A DNA stretch of 64,000 nucleotides from Chrysomallon squamiferum (GCA_012295275.1 CM022672.1:34780522-34844521); one strand, 5' to 3'; positions 40,757 to 52,504 are shown, counted from the first letter of the stretch. A program made the numbers and translations. Notes: generated from the letters alone by a model not told the origin.

Positions 40757-41229
40757 AGGCAGACAGACAGATAGATACATATACTACAGAGTGTGTTTAT
40801 TATGTTTGTTTCATCCTTAATATAAGCAATAAAATTAATTCAGTTAGTTAAATTGCGAAAATATATTCTTAAACTTTTGTTTTTTATATACTCAACTTTT
40901 CTGAAATATATATTCATATTTAAAGAAACGTAACGTTCATGGTTCACAGTGTATATAATTGTCTGAATTGTCATTACTATCAGCAGCTGCAACAACAACA
41001 ACGAAAACGGTAACAGTAATAACAGAGGAAGAAAAATAAATCTTCTTGGCAACCTTGTTAAAATGTTTATCATTATCATTATAAATTAAAAGGAATAATT
41101 CTTCGTATATCCTCTAAATGTTTCACAAATACAAATATTTTCTAACTTACCATATCCGGCTGTTGTCTTTCCTGACTGCAAAATCAAACAACAAACTAGA
41201 AACTGAAGACTTATCCAGCACCCAGCCAT
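31256..41229 (-). CDS. Gene D: fucolectin-EGF receptor with ITAM-like tail, complete
   Basis: Predicted 564-residue type I receptor. Minus-strand exons: 41229-41151 (signal peptide, ends LQSGKTTAGYG), 38775-38569 and 37968-37747 (lectin), EGF exons 37011-36874, 35992-35843, 33971-33828, 33520-33377, 33242-33102, TM exon 32155-32047 and tail 31616-31256. The frame closes (1695 nt). EGF order is VCQTGFYG, MCQSGITYG, VCQTGVYG, ECKGLTYG, VCARGTYG. A truncated EGF exon (34978-34907) has no donor and must be skipped. Its last four EGF choices differ from gene C, showing module turnover. Head-to-head with gene E across gap 2. Recognition and signalling roles are inferred as for gene C. Confidence 0.88.
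32508..32568 (-). pseudogene. Truncated EGF exon remnant in gene D
   Basis: On the minus strand, TTTTTCAGAATGTGATAAAA starts like the ECDKTYGTNCNYNC exon of genes A, E and F, but breaks off after about 50 bases with a small internal duplication of its end. It is not spliceable because no donor follows at the right place. Confidence 0.75.
33972..34705 (-). repeat. Acceptor-spanning minisatellite in gene D (10 partial copies)
   Basis: Ten imperfect units of about 72 bases precede the real VCQTGVYG EGF exon (33971-33828). Each unit contains polypyrimidine TTTTTCAG, the first ~14 codons of that exon (VCQTGVYGSNCDK), and an intron-like AAAGAGAGTGTAAATA. In the EGF frame each unit ends at a stop. 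Because 72 is a multiple of three, another frame stays open with a 24-residue period, giving misleading ORFs. Confidence 0.92.
34907..34978 (-). pseudogene. Half EGF exon in gene D
   Basis: Reads VCQSGTTYGTNCNTLCRDRHCSYYQQ, matching the first half of the VC/ACQSG...YG EGF modules in C (21116-20970) and F (56573-56719). It then runs into sequence like the next intron (AACATTCAAATGAAGGAGG). The second half and the donor are deleted. Confidence 0.8.
35490..35567. repeat. (TA)n microsatellite
   Basis: Long AT dinucleotide tract in a gene D intron, paralogous to the shorter tract at 21610-21630 in gene C. Confidence 0.95.
36205..36282. repeat. (CAA)n(TAA)n microsatellite
   Basis: Compound trinucleotide repeat in a gene D intron. 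Confidence 0.95.
37107..37194. repeat. (TAA)n microsatellite
   Basis: Trinucleotide repeat upstream of EGF 1 of gene D, at the same position as 22586-22657 in gene C. Confidence 0.95.
38164..38202. repeat. Poly(A) tract
   Basis: Run of A between the two lectin exons of gene D. Confidence 0.9.
39004..39575. repeat. 43-base minisatellite, about 13 copies
   Basis: Tandem unit of 43 bases (core TTAATTGACTAATTAGTTTC then ACATACGTATTGTTAAACATTCT) in the first intron of gene D. Variants alternate between TTAATTGACTAA and TAAATGATTAA, suggesting higher-order pairs. Genes B and C have a single related unit at 11500-11550 and 24876-24920. Confidence 0.92.
40001..40089. repeat. (AG)n microsatellite
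   Basis: AG tract in the first intron of gene D; a second AG tract is at 40673-40754. Confidence 0.97.
40673..40754. repeat. (AG)n microsatellite
   Basis: Second AG tract in gene D intron 1, followed by ACAGACAG/GATA-type repeats to about 40780. Confidence 0.97.
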
Positions 41230-41849
41230 AGTGAAAATGTTTCGTAGAGAAACAAACCAGGAAGTAAAACTGCGAGCTGACACAAGACTCGTTTTTATGA
41301 CTCACTAGTGAGAAAAGGCACTCTTATACATTCTGATACAAAGTTCACAGCAAACATGATTTGAATAATGGAGAGTAGTTCTGTTAAATTAAAAATAATG
41401 AGGTTATATATGGATCCTGTAAAACAGGTCTTACACGTACTGAAATTAGATCAGAGCAGACAGAAAACCTTTCATACTCAATCTCTTGTCATAATACCCC
41501 TGTTTTGTCTACTGAATATAAAACATATATATGTGTGTGTACGTATAGATGAATTTATGTATGTAACTGTGTGTGTGTGTATAAATAAATGAATACTGCT
41601 GATTCTTTTGAAAGTAAAGAACTATCGGATCTAAAAATGAATGAAACCGCTTAAGTACTGTCAGGATAAAATAAATAAACAATTCAAAATAAACGAATGA
41701 GTAAATAATTAGTTAATGCTCAATAATATCTCATGTTTAATTAATATGCATGACTGTGTAATAGAAAGTTATTTGTACAATGATTGTAAGCGCCCCATTT
41801 CTTGTTTATTTATTTATTTTGTTTTCTTAATTCACTTAATACAGTATTT

Positions 41850-41995
41850 ACAGAGATACATAATGTGAAATCGTTTAATTTATGAGGATTGTTTGACCTC
41901 GAGCGATTGACGCAAACTATTACTATGCTGTCACTGATCATGCGATAAAATAAATAATAATAATGAAAATTGTAGTATTTAGTGTAATATAAAAG
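41850..41995 (-). promoter_or_regulatory. Conserved upstream block of gene D
   Basis: Same block as upstream of B and C (ATACATAATGTGAAATCGTT, then GAGCGATTGACGCAAACTAT). It lies about 620-770 bases from the ATG, separated by unrelated sequence that is not in B or C. Function unproven. Confidence 0.35.
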
Positions 41996-41999
41996 TGAG

Positions 42000-43277
42000 T
42001 TGATAAAAAGGAAGCGTAGAAAAAACCTTGTATATTACCTTGTTGTCGTGGTAGTTGTTCTTTTTTCTTTTGTAATTAGTATTGTTATTTTTATTGTTAT
42101 TATTATTATTATTATTATTATATCTCTTGAAATAAGCTTTTGGTGACTTAAGGCTGACATTCTTTTTTAAGGTTAACAATGTACAAAATACCGAAACACG
42201 AAAAGTGGATTTTTGAAAACTGTAATGTGATATTTTTTACATTATCATAGATATCTTCAAAAAGGTTTTACTCCATTTAAATGTATTTTTATTTTATTTT
42301 TTATTATTTATTTTTTTTCATAACTTTTATAATAATAATAATAATAATAATAATATACACATATATAACAGAAAGCTGAAAAATTCAAGAGAAAACTTTG
42401 AAGATGTTGTAACTTTCGCTCTGTTGAGCTTTACTGGATTTAATACAGAAACAGAAAAAACTGTATAACGTCATTTTTGTTGTGCATCTAAATTATCAGG
42501 TATGTTTTACATGTTACCATCCCAGAATCATTTTATAAAAATAATACTAGATGAATATGTGTTAGTAATATATATTATAAAATATAGCATAAATAAATGG
42601 GAGTATTAATGAAAGAGAAAAATGGATTCTGTGATTTTTGTAATTCTAACGATCATGAGTTTCAGACTATTTTCAACTGTAAATCTTTATCTTCTGAGGT
42701 GAATGAAAATATTTATAAATCCTTTCATAGAGACAGAGAAATATATAAATATATTTATATGAACACACTGACACACACACACAGACAGACACACACATAC
42801 ACACACAAACATACACAGCCACAAACATACTCACCCTGATACACACACACAAACACACACACACAACCACATCTCACACACTCAGACACACAGACACAGT
42901 CACACAAAACACACACATCCACAAATATACTCACACACAAACACACACACACAAATACAGACACAAACACACACAAATACAAAGACAAACAGAAACACAC
43001 ACAAATACACACACAAACACACTCAAATACACACAAATTCACACACACTCAGAGTCAGATACACACACTATATTAAATTCCTGGAACTTAAGATAAATAT
43101 TGCATCGTGCGCAGAAGTCATCAGTTGATTTCATCAATTTCTCAATGATCACTCTTTATATGTGACATCAACGTGGTTGTTTGGATTGAGATCAGTTAGG
43201 ATCCTCTGACAGTGTCATCATTACACCTGTGACGTCTACGCGTTGTACACGCTGCTGTTTACTTTGCTCTGTGAGCT
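42000..43277. other. D upstream region to gap 2: no gene seen
   Basis: AT-rich sequence with ATT repeats at 42100-42120 and 42325-42352 and a CA-rich block at 42765-43060. The last 150 bases before the N run are less AT-rich than average and contain no exon I can match to the family. The SINE seen upstream of B, C and F is absent here. Confidence 0.5.
42765..43060. repeat. CA-rich microsatellite block
   Basis: Imperfect CA repeats with CACA/AATA interruptions. Open frames here on both strands are repeat artefacts. Confidence 0.95.
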
Positions 43278-43477
43278 NNNNNNNNNNNNNNNNNNNNNNN
43301 NNNNNNNNNNNNNNNNNNNNNNNNNNNNNNNNNNNNNNNNNNNNNNNNNNNNNNNNNNNNNNNNNNNNNNNNNNNNNNNNNNNNNNNNNNNNNNNNNNNN
43401 NNNNNNNNNNNNNNNNNNNNNNNNNNNNNNNNNNNNNNNNNNNNNNNNNNNNNNNNNNNNNNNNNNNNNNNNNNNNN
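43278..43477. other. Assembly gap 2 (200 N)
   Basis: Exactly 200 N, probably a placeholder. It separates gene D (minus, ending leftwards) from gene E (plus). The right flank resumes inside an intron of gene E (match to the intron before the ECVKEV exon of gene F at 58040-58272). The signal peptide, any lectin exons and the first EGF exons of gene E must be inside it. Confidence 0.98.
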
Positions 43478-43786
43478 AAATACAATAAAATATAAGGCTG
43501 ACTTTGCTAATAATTAATATGAAAACGCATTTTACTATAATTATTGATACTCTCATTTTTCTTCCCTGTAACCGTTTGCCAGATACAATATTCCATTTGT
43601 TACTGTAGAACTTGAAACGAAAACATTATTATTGATAAAAAAGATGAATTATTTTTAATCTAACACATTAGTCAATAATTGTTTAATTCGACACCAGTTT
43701 GTTAGTGTAATTATGAATTTTCAGTACGAAACATTTCTTCTGAATTTAATGAAAAAATGACAGTTAATAACTTTTGTACATTTCAG

Positions 43787-46264
43787 AATGTGTTAAAGAA
43801 GTGACCTATGGATCTGGTTGTAAGAAGCAGTGTTCTGAACGTCATTGTCTGAACACATCAACGTGTGACACAAAGACTGGTCAGTGTATCGGAGGTTGTC
43901 AACCAGGATGGTTAGAACCTGACTGTTCTCAAGGTGAAAACTAAAAAATCTAAATTATTATTTGTTTGTTTGCTCATTCTGGGTATATAAGTATTTTTTA
44001 TTCCCAAATAATTATTACTAAATATTAACTTACTATTTTTGATATGTTTCAGTTTGTCAGTCGGGGTTCTATGGTTCGAAGTGTTCACTAAAGTGTCGAG
44101 ATCGACACTGTACAGGAGATCAAAGATGTAATCACACAAACGGAAAATGTAATGATGGTTGTATAACTGGTTGGGCAGGAAGTGACTGTAGAGGTAAATA
44201 TACAAGAATGAATGAAAGCTGACATCTCTGAAGAAAAGGACGTGTCTGTATCAGAGTATGATTCAATGGCTAAATATATTTAATACAGCGAAACAGATCG
44301 TTTCGACATAATGAAATAATTGATAAGGCTAAATAAGAAACCAGATAACACATGCAAACAAAATGTTGTTTTTCATTAACTGGTAATATTTCACAATTTA
44401 AAACTTTAGTATTTTATTTATATAAATTTAAAAGTAAATTTCAGAATGTGAAGGAGGACTGACTTATGGTTCTGGATGTTCAAAGCGATGTTCTGGTCGT
44501 CACTGTTTGGTTAACTCAGCGTGTGATTCAAACACTGGAACATGTGTCGGAGGTTGTGAGCCAGGCTGGAGAAACACAGACTGTTCTGAAAGTAAGAGAC
44601 ACAAACTAAATATTTAGTCAAATGTTTTCATTCAGTTACGTGCCTTTGTAGCTTATATCTTAGTTTTTATTATATTATTTTATTCTGTCATAGATTAAAA
44701 ACTAATAAGTTGTTTCTTATTACAGTTTGTGCACGGGGCACTTACGGATTCAACTGTTCAAAGTCTTGTACAGACAGACGCTGTGACAGACAGTCAGACT
44801 GTAAACACACTGATGGTAAATGTAAAACAGGATGTAAAACTGGATGGAAAGGTATTGATTGCACAGGTAAATGTTTATATCAAAAATGTTTGAATTCTTC
44901 TGATTTAAGTGTTTATTTTTTTGCCATTTTATTTATTTATTTATTTAGATTATTAGTTATTGTTGTAGTTATTTTATTTTATTTTTTACGTTGAATAATA
45001 GCCACGAAATTGTTTGCTGATTCTGGAACCAAGTCAAACAAAAAAGTAGAGAAGACAAGATGCAAATTAAAGTTAGAAAATATTAGACCTAAGTCAAAAG
45101 TATATTGTCTGCAATTTATTTAGATTGTCTTTACTATGTATATAAAATAGGAACTATAAGCGTAATGAGAAAAAGGTGCTTTTGTAGTTTTTATTCTATA
45201 TATAGGTCTAAAACTTTAAGATTATGAACAGAAATGAGATAACGTTATTTATTTTATTGACAGTTTTAAGGTATTGAAATAGACAGGTGGCAAAAGAAAT
45301 ATATTATTAAATTAAGAAGAATATAACATTATATGTTTACAAACCAATTTTAATACGGAGATTGACTGATATATTTCAACACAGATAATGAGACACTACT
45401 TTTATTTCATTCTTCTTGTTTTGTAATTTTTCAGAATGTGATAAAACATATGGGACAAACTGTAATTATAACTGCAGTGACAGACACTGCAAAGACGATG
45501 ACTCATCTTGTGATTCTAAAACTGGGAAATGTGTTGGAGGATGTAAACCTGGATGGTTGAATGCTACGTGTACTCAGAGTAAGTCAGAGTATACAGTTAT
45601 ATTTAGAATCATTTTTGTACACACACACACACACACACACAAATGAATGATAATTATTACCAAAGACATTGTTCTGCAGGTGAGTAGCTGAAATGCAAGA
45701 TATGATGTGAAGAAGGATCTATCACATCTGGTGCAAACAATGGGCTACAGTTACTCTCATCCAAAGATTGGTTTACTGAAGATCACAGTAAAACTTTTCC
45801 TGAATTTGCAACAAATAAGAACAACAAAAACAGCAACAACAAAACAATTAATAACAATAAATTGAAATCTGCATATGGTGGCACCTTGTTTTCTCTTTCA
45901 TTACGTGCATATTCTTAAGGCTACACATGATGCTACATGTATTACAACATGTTGAAAAATAATTTCTTCCTTTGCTTTTCTTTGTCTTCTTTTTATTTCT
46001 GCCAGGATAGTTATATTTAAAGGCAGGCGACAACGGTAAACAGAGTTATAAATATTCATTACTATAATTTAGTTTAATATATTTTTCTATTTTAATTTAA
46101 GAATGTGATGAAGATTTCTATGGAGACGGGTGCAGTTTCTCATGTTCAGAAAGACAATGTTTTGAAAATCAGAATTGTTCTCACCAGACTGGAGAATGTG
46201 TTAATGGATGTTTGGCTGGTTGGGAAGGAATTTCTTGTATCAGTCGTGAGTTGAATAACATTTT

Positions 46265-46304
<40 letters not shown>

Positions 46305-46792
46305 CTTTTAAATGTTAATATTTCTTCTTATACGTCTTTCTTTCCTTTTATTTTTGATAATATGTGATAATAAAGTTTAAAAAGTAAGGAAAGAAAGAAT
46401 TTAATAATATATAAAAATATCTAAATTATTATAATTTTTAAAAATCAAGATCATACAAAAGCTTTGTTTCCATATCCCATTCTGTAAATGGGTGAGATTA
46501 AAAACAGATTTGTTAACCAGCGATCTAAACATTTTAAATTCAGCTTGCAGTCTTGGACGATATGGTAGGAACTGTAACTCTACGTGTGGAAAGTGTAAAT
46601 CAGAAGAATGTGACAGGGTTTCTGGAAACTGCACACAAGGTTGTTCTGATGGTTATGAAGGAGTCCTGTGTCAGCAGCGTTAGTAATTTAAAATATTCGT
46701 ATCAGACTTGAATTCACTGCCAATGTATTTATTATCGTACATTGTGGTCTGCAATAAGTTTTAATGTATGCTATTTTTTGATTTCTTAATTA

Positions 46793-46852
<60 letters not shown>

Positions 46853-49669
46853 GTTATTATTATTCTTGACGTTTCAAGCAGTCTTTAGTTTGGAGTTCTT
46901 GCATGACACAGTTGAATACTAATGCTAAATATTTTATTTTTTATTTTTCTTAAATTATACTAATGCAATCAATGAATGGATATGAGCCAGCACTTCAATT
47001 AAAATAATAATAATAATAATAATAATAATTACCGTATATACTTGTGTACAAGGCGACCTTATGTTTAAGTCGATGTGTATTTTAAGACCAAAAATTGCGT
47101 CATTTTAGGTATTACTTGTGTATAAGTCGACTGTAGATTCCAGGCACCGTCACTATTTTTAGACCAGTGTGACAGTGCCATGAAGGCCTACATTGTACGC
47201 CTACTGTAAGATAACTTGCACGAGCTGTAACTTGCACGAACATACTATAATAACGTAAATGCATGTATTACGCGAGCTATAGCCTAAATGTATCATAAAT
47301 AGTATCTCTTTAATGTAATAGGTATAAAATGGAGACCTAACTTACCGTTATATTTAGCCGTTCTATGATTTACAAAATTTGTCGGTAGTGGATATTAATG
47401 AGGATTGCAATATTATTTCACCAAATTCTTTACAATTAAACAAGTGAGTTTTGTTTATGAAATTAGGACCGATATTTAGTGCAATTTGGCAGAGAAGTCT
47501 GCATTCCTAGATCATTGCAAGACACCGTAAGGCATAACGCCGTACTGACGGTTTTCTCGCTTTAAAATGTATTTTTATGTCATTAAACGGATGAATATCA
47601 TGTTTTACCTTCATATTTGGTTTTGTTATTTAATTTTTCAAAAACTTTCATACGATAAAATTATATTCTTGAAAAGCTGAAAGACCGCGATTATTTTAGA
47701 TGCATCCTGTAGCAAAAAATAGTCAAAATGGCGACTCTTCGGCAACAGCTACAAAAGCATTACCTATGTATAAGTCGACCCCAAAAATATTACCTTAATA
47801 TAGTCTCCCAAAAATTCGACTTATACACAAGTATATACGGTAATAATAATAATAATAATAATAATTATTATTATAATTATTATTATAATTATTATTATTA
47901 TTATTTATATTATTATTATTATTATTATTATTATAAAAAAATAAATAAAAGATAAAATATTTCTGAAGAATAATAAATTGCAATATAATTATGACCTTCA
48001 TATCCAGATGAGCAATTGAACTTATTCCGTTTTATTATTTTTAAGAGAAACTGGGTATATTTGTTCCTGAGTTGAGGTATTTTTCCAGGGATACTCTCTG
48101 GAACCGCCAGTCATATATCCAATATAGTTTAATCTCATTTTGTATTTTTTTTATTTATTTATTTATTTATTTATAATCTTATTTTATTTTAAATTATTGG
48201 GTTTTATTGCATTTTTTTTTCTTTTGTACATCAGTTGAATCTATGATCAGTCAGAAACATCTTCTTTTATTATTTTATTACACAAATCAATTTCAAAATA
48301 TGAAAGTATGAATTATTATTTCCAGACTGTAAACATTTCTAACGGATTCTGTGTTCATAATGGATGCCGACAGTGGCCTATTGCTTCTATTAACTGAATT
48401 TCGTCCAAGATTATCAAATATAACAATGACATTATAACATAAGATAAATTACCGTAGACTTCGCAAATAATTAGTATGAAAACCTTTTTGACATTTTTGT
48501 AGTTTCTGAAACAACATTTCAATGTGTTGTATAAAAGTTTCTTTAATGTATTACTTTTGAAATGAACATAGAACGCAAATTATGAGATAGTTACCAGTAA
48601 AATACTTGTAAATAAAAATGTGTGTGCTAAACCTTTAGACCGAGATTTATAATGATTTTATAAATACTTTTAAATTGAAAAATATACTGCCAATTTTTTA
48701 TGTACTCTAAAATATTCTTCTTTAATATCCTTTTTTTAATATTTCCACCCGTTTTTTTTTTCCCTTTCCTTTACGGTTATTAGTTTTAAGAATAATTTCT
48801 TTCCAGGCTCAGCCCAAGAAGCAAAATATACAGCAACATCAACTGTAACGGCTTTGTCAGTCGTCACAGCTGTACTGTCTTTGCTTCTCGTAATATCCGT
48901 TGTTTTTAATATCAGGTAAAAATGCTTATAAATTCTTCAACCACATTCATGTAAATAATAATAATATACCAATTATTTTATTTCAGTTTGAACTGAAGGA
49001 ATAAGTTTACAGTATTTTCTTCTGTTTGATAATAAATATAAATCGTATAATGAAATTTGCGCATGCACATCTTTATAGCTGATAAAAAAATATCTTTATC
49101 AAAGAATGTATTTACAGAATACTAAGCTGAAGTATTGTGTATTTGATAATATATAATATTGTTATTATAGATTCAGAGGATATACATGTGTCATAAATAA
49201 ACTTAAAATCTATACTTTTTTTAAGTTTAGTCTGAATTGCGGGAACTGAGAAGCTATTAATTATCTGTGTAACAGTATCTCTCAACGTGTATTATATTTT
49301 AATTACATAAAATTTGCATTTACTAACTGATAATATAAAAATGAAAACATTTTCAGAATGGCTCTGATTAGAAGAAAACGACCATCCTCTAGTGAAGATT
49401 CAGTATCATTTGTAAAAAACAACAACAGCCATCCCAGAACTGCAGCTACTCCGTCATCATTGTATGAAGTATTTGATGAAGACGTCAATATCGTCACACC
49501 ACCAAATCACAGTGACACTCAAACAGTTTCATCAGGTGATGCGGAGACAAGTTATGTAAACACTCCACATCAAGAAGATCTCAATACTCAAGAAATACAC
49601 GATTATGATAAACTAGATATTGATGTTGTTGGACAGGGATCTCCATATGAAAAAAAAATAAGAACGTAA
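43787..49669 (+). CDS. Gene E: EGF receptor with ITAM-like tail, 5' end in gap
   Basis: Exons: EGF 43787-43933 (ECVKEVTYG), 44053-44193 (VCQSGFYG), 44445-44591 (ECEGGLTYG), 44726-44866 (VCARGTYG), 45435-45578 (ECDKTYG), 46102-46245 (ECDEDFYG), 46544-46678 (PCSLGRYG), then TM 48807-48915 (SAQEAKYTATST, then ALSVVTAVLSLLLVISVVF) and tail 49357-49669, stop TAA. Frame is continuous for 473 residues from the first visible exon. The EGF set and its introns match gene F, while TM and tail match C and D, so E looks like a recombinant. The 2.1-kb intron joining the two halves contains a DNA transposon. Short-tail class membership is certain; whether a lectin domain was present is unknown. Confidence 0.88.
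46266..46302. repeat. (AAT)n microsatellite
   Basis: Short repeat 20 bases after the donor of the ECDEDFYG exon, as in genes A and F. Confidence 0.9.
46796..46865. repeat. (ATT)n microsatellite
   Basis: Trinucleotide repeat in the long intron between the last EGF exon and the TM exon of gene E. Confidence 0.95.
47029..47843. mobile_element. Non-autonomous DNA transposon (MITE-like) in gene E intron
   Basis: Terminal inverted repeats: left TACCGTATATACTTGTGTA, right TACACAAGTATATACGGTA, together about 25 bases long. Subterminal TATAAGTCGAC motifs are repeated at both ends. The element is about 815 bases and has no transposase-like frame. It sits in an (AAT)n tract, so the target-site duplication cannot be read. 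Its base composition is less AT-rich than the surroundings. Superfamily not assigned. Confidence 0.8.
47842..47936. repeat. (TAA)n/(TTA)n microsatellite
   Basis: Repeat flanking the right end of the MITE-like element. Its left-hand continuation is at 47005-47030, consistent with insertion of the element into the repeat. Confidence 0.9.
49357..49669 (+). other. ITAM-like tail exon of gene E (second motif altered)
   Basis: Motifs LYEVFDED, TSYVNTPH and HDYDKLDID are conserved, but the final one reads SPYEKKIRT. A longer A-run (nine A) inserts one Lys, so Y+3 is Lys rather than Ile. The YxxL-x10-YxxI pattern is therefore broken unless the A-run is a sequencing error. Confidence 0.75.
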
Positions 49670-49934
49670 TAAATATATATATATATATATAAACAAATAT
49701 TAATTTTGTTAGTAAAGTTTTTTTTTTAATTATTTAGTAACATTTTTTCTCGTTAGATGCACTATAATAATTTATGTTTTAATTTTGTAACCGAAAGAAC
49801 AGTGTTAATAACATGAACAGTTGGTAAACAATTTTAGTCATTTTATTATATACATGTAAATATTTTTCTAGATGCTTTTTATCAAAAGTATTCATCTGAA
49901 AACAAATACTTTATTAAACGTTTGATATTTATGT

Positions 49935-50312
49935 ATTAATTGGATATTTACTAACACAGTCTCGTTAGAACAGTAAATTTATGTATTCATGTATTCATTG
50001 TGAATATTTAGTAACACAGTCTCTTTAGAACAGTAAATTATTTTATGTATTCATTGTGAATATTTAGTAACACAGTCTCTTTAGAACAGTAAATTATTTA
50101 TGTATTCATTGTGAATATTTAGTAACACAGTCTCGTTAGAACAGTAAATTATTTATGTATTCATTGTGAATATTTAGTAACACAGTCTCGTTAGAACAGT
50201 AAATTATTTATGTATTCATTGTGAATATTTAGTAACACAGTCTCGTTAGAACAAAATTATTTATGTATTCATTGTGAATATTTAGTAACACAGTCTCGTT
50301 AGAACAGTATTT
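49935..50312. repeat. 54-base tandem repeat in gene E 3' flank (about 7 copies)
   Basis: Unit with core AGTCTCGTTAGAACAGTAAA then TTATTTATGTATTCATTGTGAATATTTAGTAACAC, period about 54-56. Homologous to 30786-31005 on the opposite strand. Confidence 0.92.
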
Positions 50313-51308
50313 ATATATTAATTTTATTTTCTTTAATACTCAGATATTGTTCATTTTCTTTGTTATAAACAACTGAAGCTGAGCTGAGAACAAAAAATAT
50401 TTTAATATTTTAAGTTGCAAATAAACATAATCAAATATTTTTATAGAATATTTTCTGGACTTGTGAACAAGTTTCACCGAGTAGTTTGCGCTGCATGCAA
50501 CAGTTTAAACTTTATATTCATTCAATTTTATTTATATGAGACACAAGATGATATTTCAAATACAATAATGAAACGCTGTATACAATAGTATAAACTTTAC
50601 AATCGTACAAGAATAAAGATTAATCTAATTGATATGAGACACAGAATGATGATTCAAGTAGCCTGATCAAGAGTACATTGTACAGATTGACACTAACCAG
50701 TTAGTAAAGATTTAATCAAACGAAACACAGTAAACTAAAACTATTACTTTGTTTATGTTCATCGCGGCCGCATAGCTGACACAGACCAGTTAGAAGAACT
50801 CATGAATTTATGTCAAAGATTAATAAACCAACAAGATGTAAATTATTATGATAAACATGAGTTTGTAAATGGTATATTATTATGAACTAAGTAAAAGCAA
50901 TTCAGAGTGATTTGTTATAGCTGTATTGCTTTGCAAATAATAATTAGTGATGTCATAGTCTTAACAAATCCAATTTCAGAATTATTTCCCATAAAATCAT
51001 TGATTAGCTCAAACAGTAATCAGACATCAAGTATACGACATTACATACATTTAGTGATAGACGATTCGAAGTAAATTAATATTTCTGTTACAGACAGGAT
51101 CAGTATTTGTGTTTATTTCTCTTAGTTTAGTGTTAATTAACCAGTCTTCATTTTAATTATTTATTAGAACCATTGTTTCATTAAATATATTTTCTAAGAA
51201 GTTAAATTTGTTTATTTGTGCTTAAAGGTATGATGTGGACGAGTATGTATGAGTGTGCGTTGTGTATGTCTATATCTATATAAACAGATAACATAGAAAC
51301 AGTCGCGC

Positions 51309-51352
<44 letters not shown>

Positions 51353-51684
51353 TCGCATATTCGCATATCCGCATAATCCGAGATGCTGAAAATTCGTAGA
51401 AATGTATACAGCGTATCTTAAAAATTAATTTAAAAAAAAAAAAAAACAGCATTCATCATATTACAGCAGTATATTACGATTCTTTATAAACTTCAGCTGA
51501 TCATAAAACATATTTTGTTTTGATTAAATCTTAAGGCTAAAGACTTTAGTAATTAATATGTGAAGTAGTTTAATTTGTCATTTGCATATTCTGTTTATTA
51601 GTATACAAAACTGAAATCTCATTTTACACAGAAAAGCACATACACACAGACATACACACACACACGCATACACAAACACACACA

Positions 51685-51725
<41 letters not shown>

Positions 51726-52322
51726 ACACACATACACACACATACACACATACATACACACACACACACACATACATACACACACACACACACACACATA
51801 CATACATACATACATACACACACACACATACAAATAACGGCTCCGTCCGTTTTGTACATTTTTAAACATGACAAACTCTAAACATGATACATGCAAACGT
51901 ACATACATGTATATACATACATACAAGCATTCATATATACATACATACAAGCATTCATATATATATACATTGTAGACACAGGCAAATATATACATACATA
52001 CATACATACATTCATACATGATACACAAGCATACATACATACATACATACATACATACATACATACATACATACATACATACATACATACATACATACAT
52101 ACATACATACACATACACACACACACACATACATACATACATACATACATACACACATACACACACACACACACATACATACATACATACATACATACAT
52201 ACATACATACATACAAGCATTCATACATACATACATACAATACATACATACATACACACACATACATACATACATACATACATACATACATACATACATA
52301 CATACATACATACATACATACA

Positions 52323-52354
<32 letters not shown>

Positions 52355-52421
52355 CATACATACATACATACAACACATACATATACATACATACGTCATA
52401 CATACATACATACGTCAAGGT
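50313..52421. other. Intergenic E-F: no gene seen
   Basis: 50340-51600 is the reverse-orientation counterpart of the flanks after C and D, including CGCGGCCGC near 50764. From 51640 to 52410 it is CA and CATA microsatellite. Long frames of HTYI or MYVC are repeat artefacts. Confidence 0.6.
51640..52410. repeat. Large (CA)n/(CATA)n microsatellite block
   Basis: CA-rich to about 51830, a short unique stretch, then CATA tetranucleotide repeats to 52410. Positionally equivalent to 28960-29380. Confidence 0.95.
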
Positions 52422-52504
52422 TGTCTTGATGACTGAGAGGTAATGTCGTCCGCCTTCGGAGTGCGGGCGGATGGGTGTCATACGTTCGAGTCTCGTCAGC
52501 GACA
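52422..52504 (+). mobile_element. tRNA-derived SINE head (E/F intergenic)
   Basis: Plus-strand copy: TTGTCTTGATGACTGAGAGG (box A weakened), class II-like long arm, ACGTTCGAGTCTCGTC (box B) and terminal GCGACA, with the body TGACGTGTTTTGTGAGGTTT continuing to about 52600. Same relation to the downstream gene (F) as the copies before B and C. Confidence 0.7.

Noticed and set aside
43130-43277. Less AT-rich stretch left of gap 2 as a possible coding exon
   Set aside because: No frame gives a family motif or a clear splice site, and no paralogous sequence is present in the window.
51624-52443. Overlapping ORFs of up to 198 codons on both strands made of MYVC or HTYI repeats
   Set aside because: Pure translation of CA/CATA microsatellites; open on both strands because the repeat lacks stops. 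The ones at 28701-29424 and 42673-43048 are the same.
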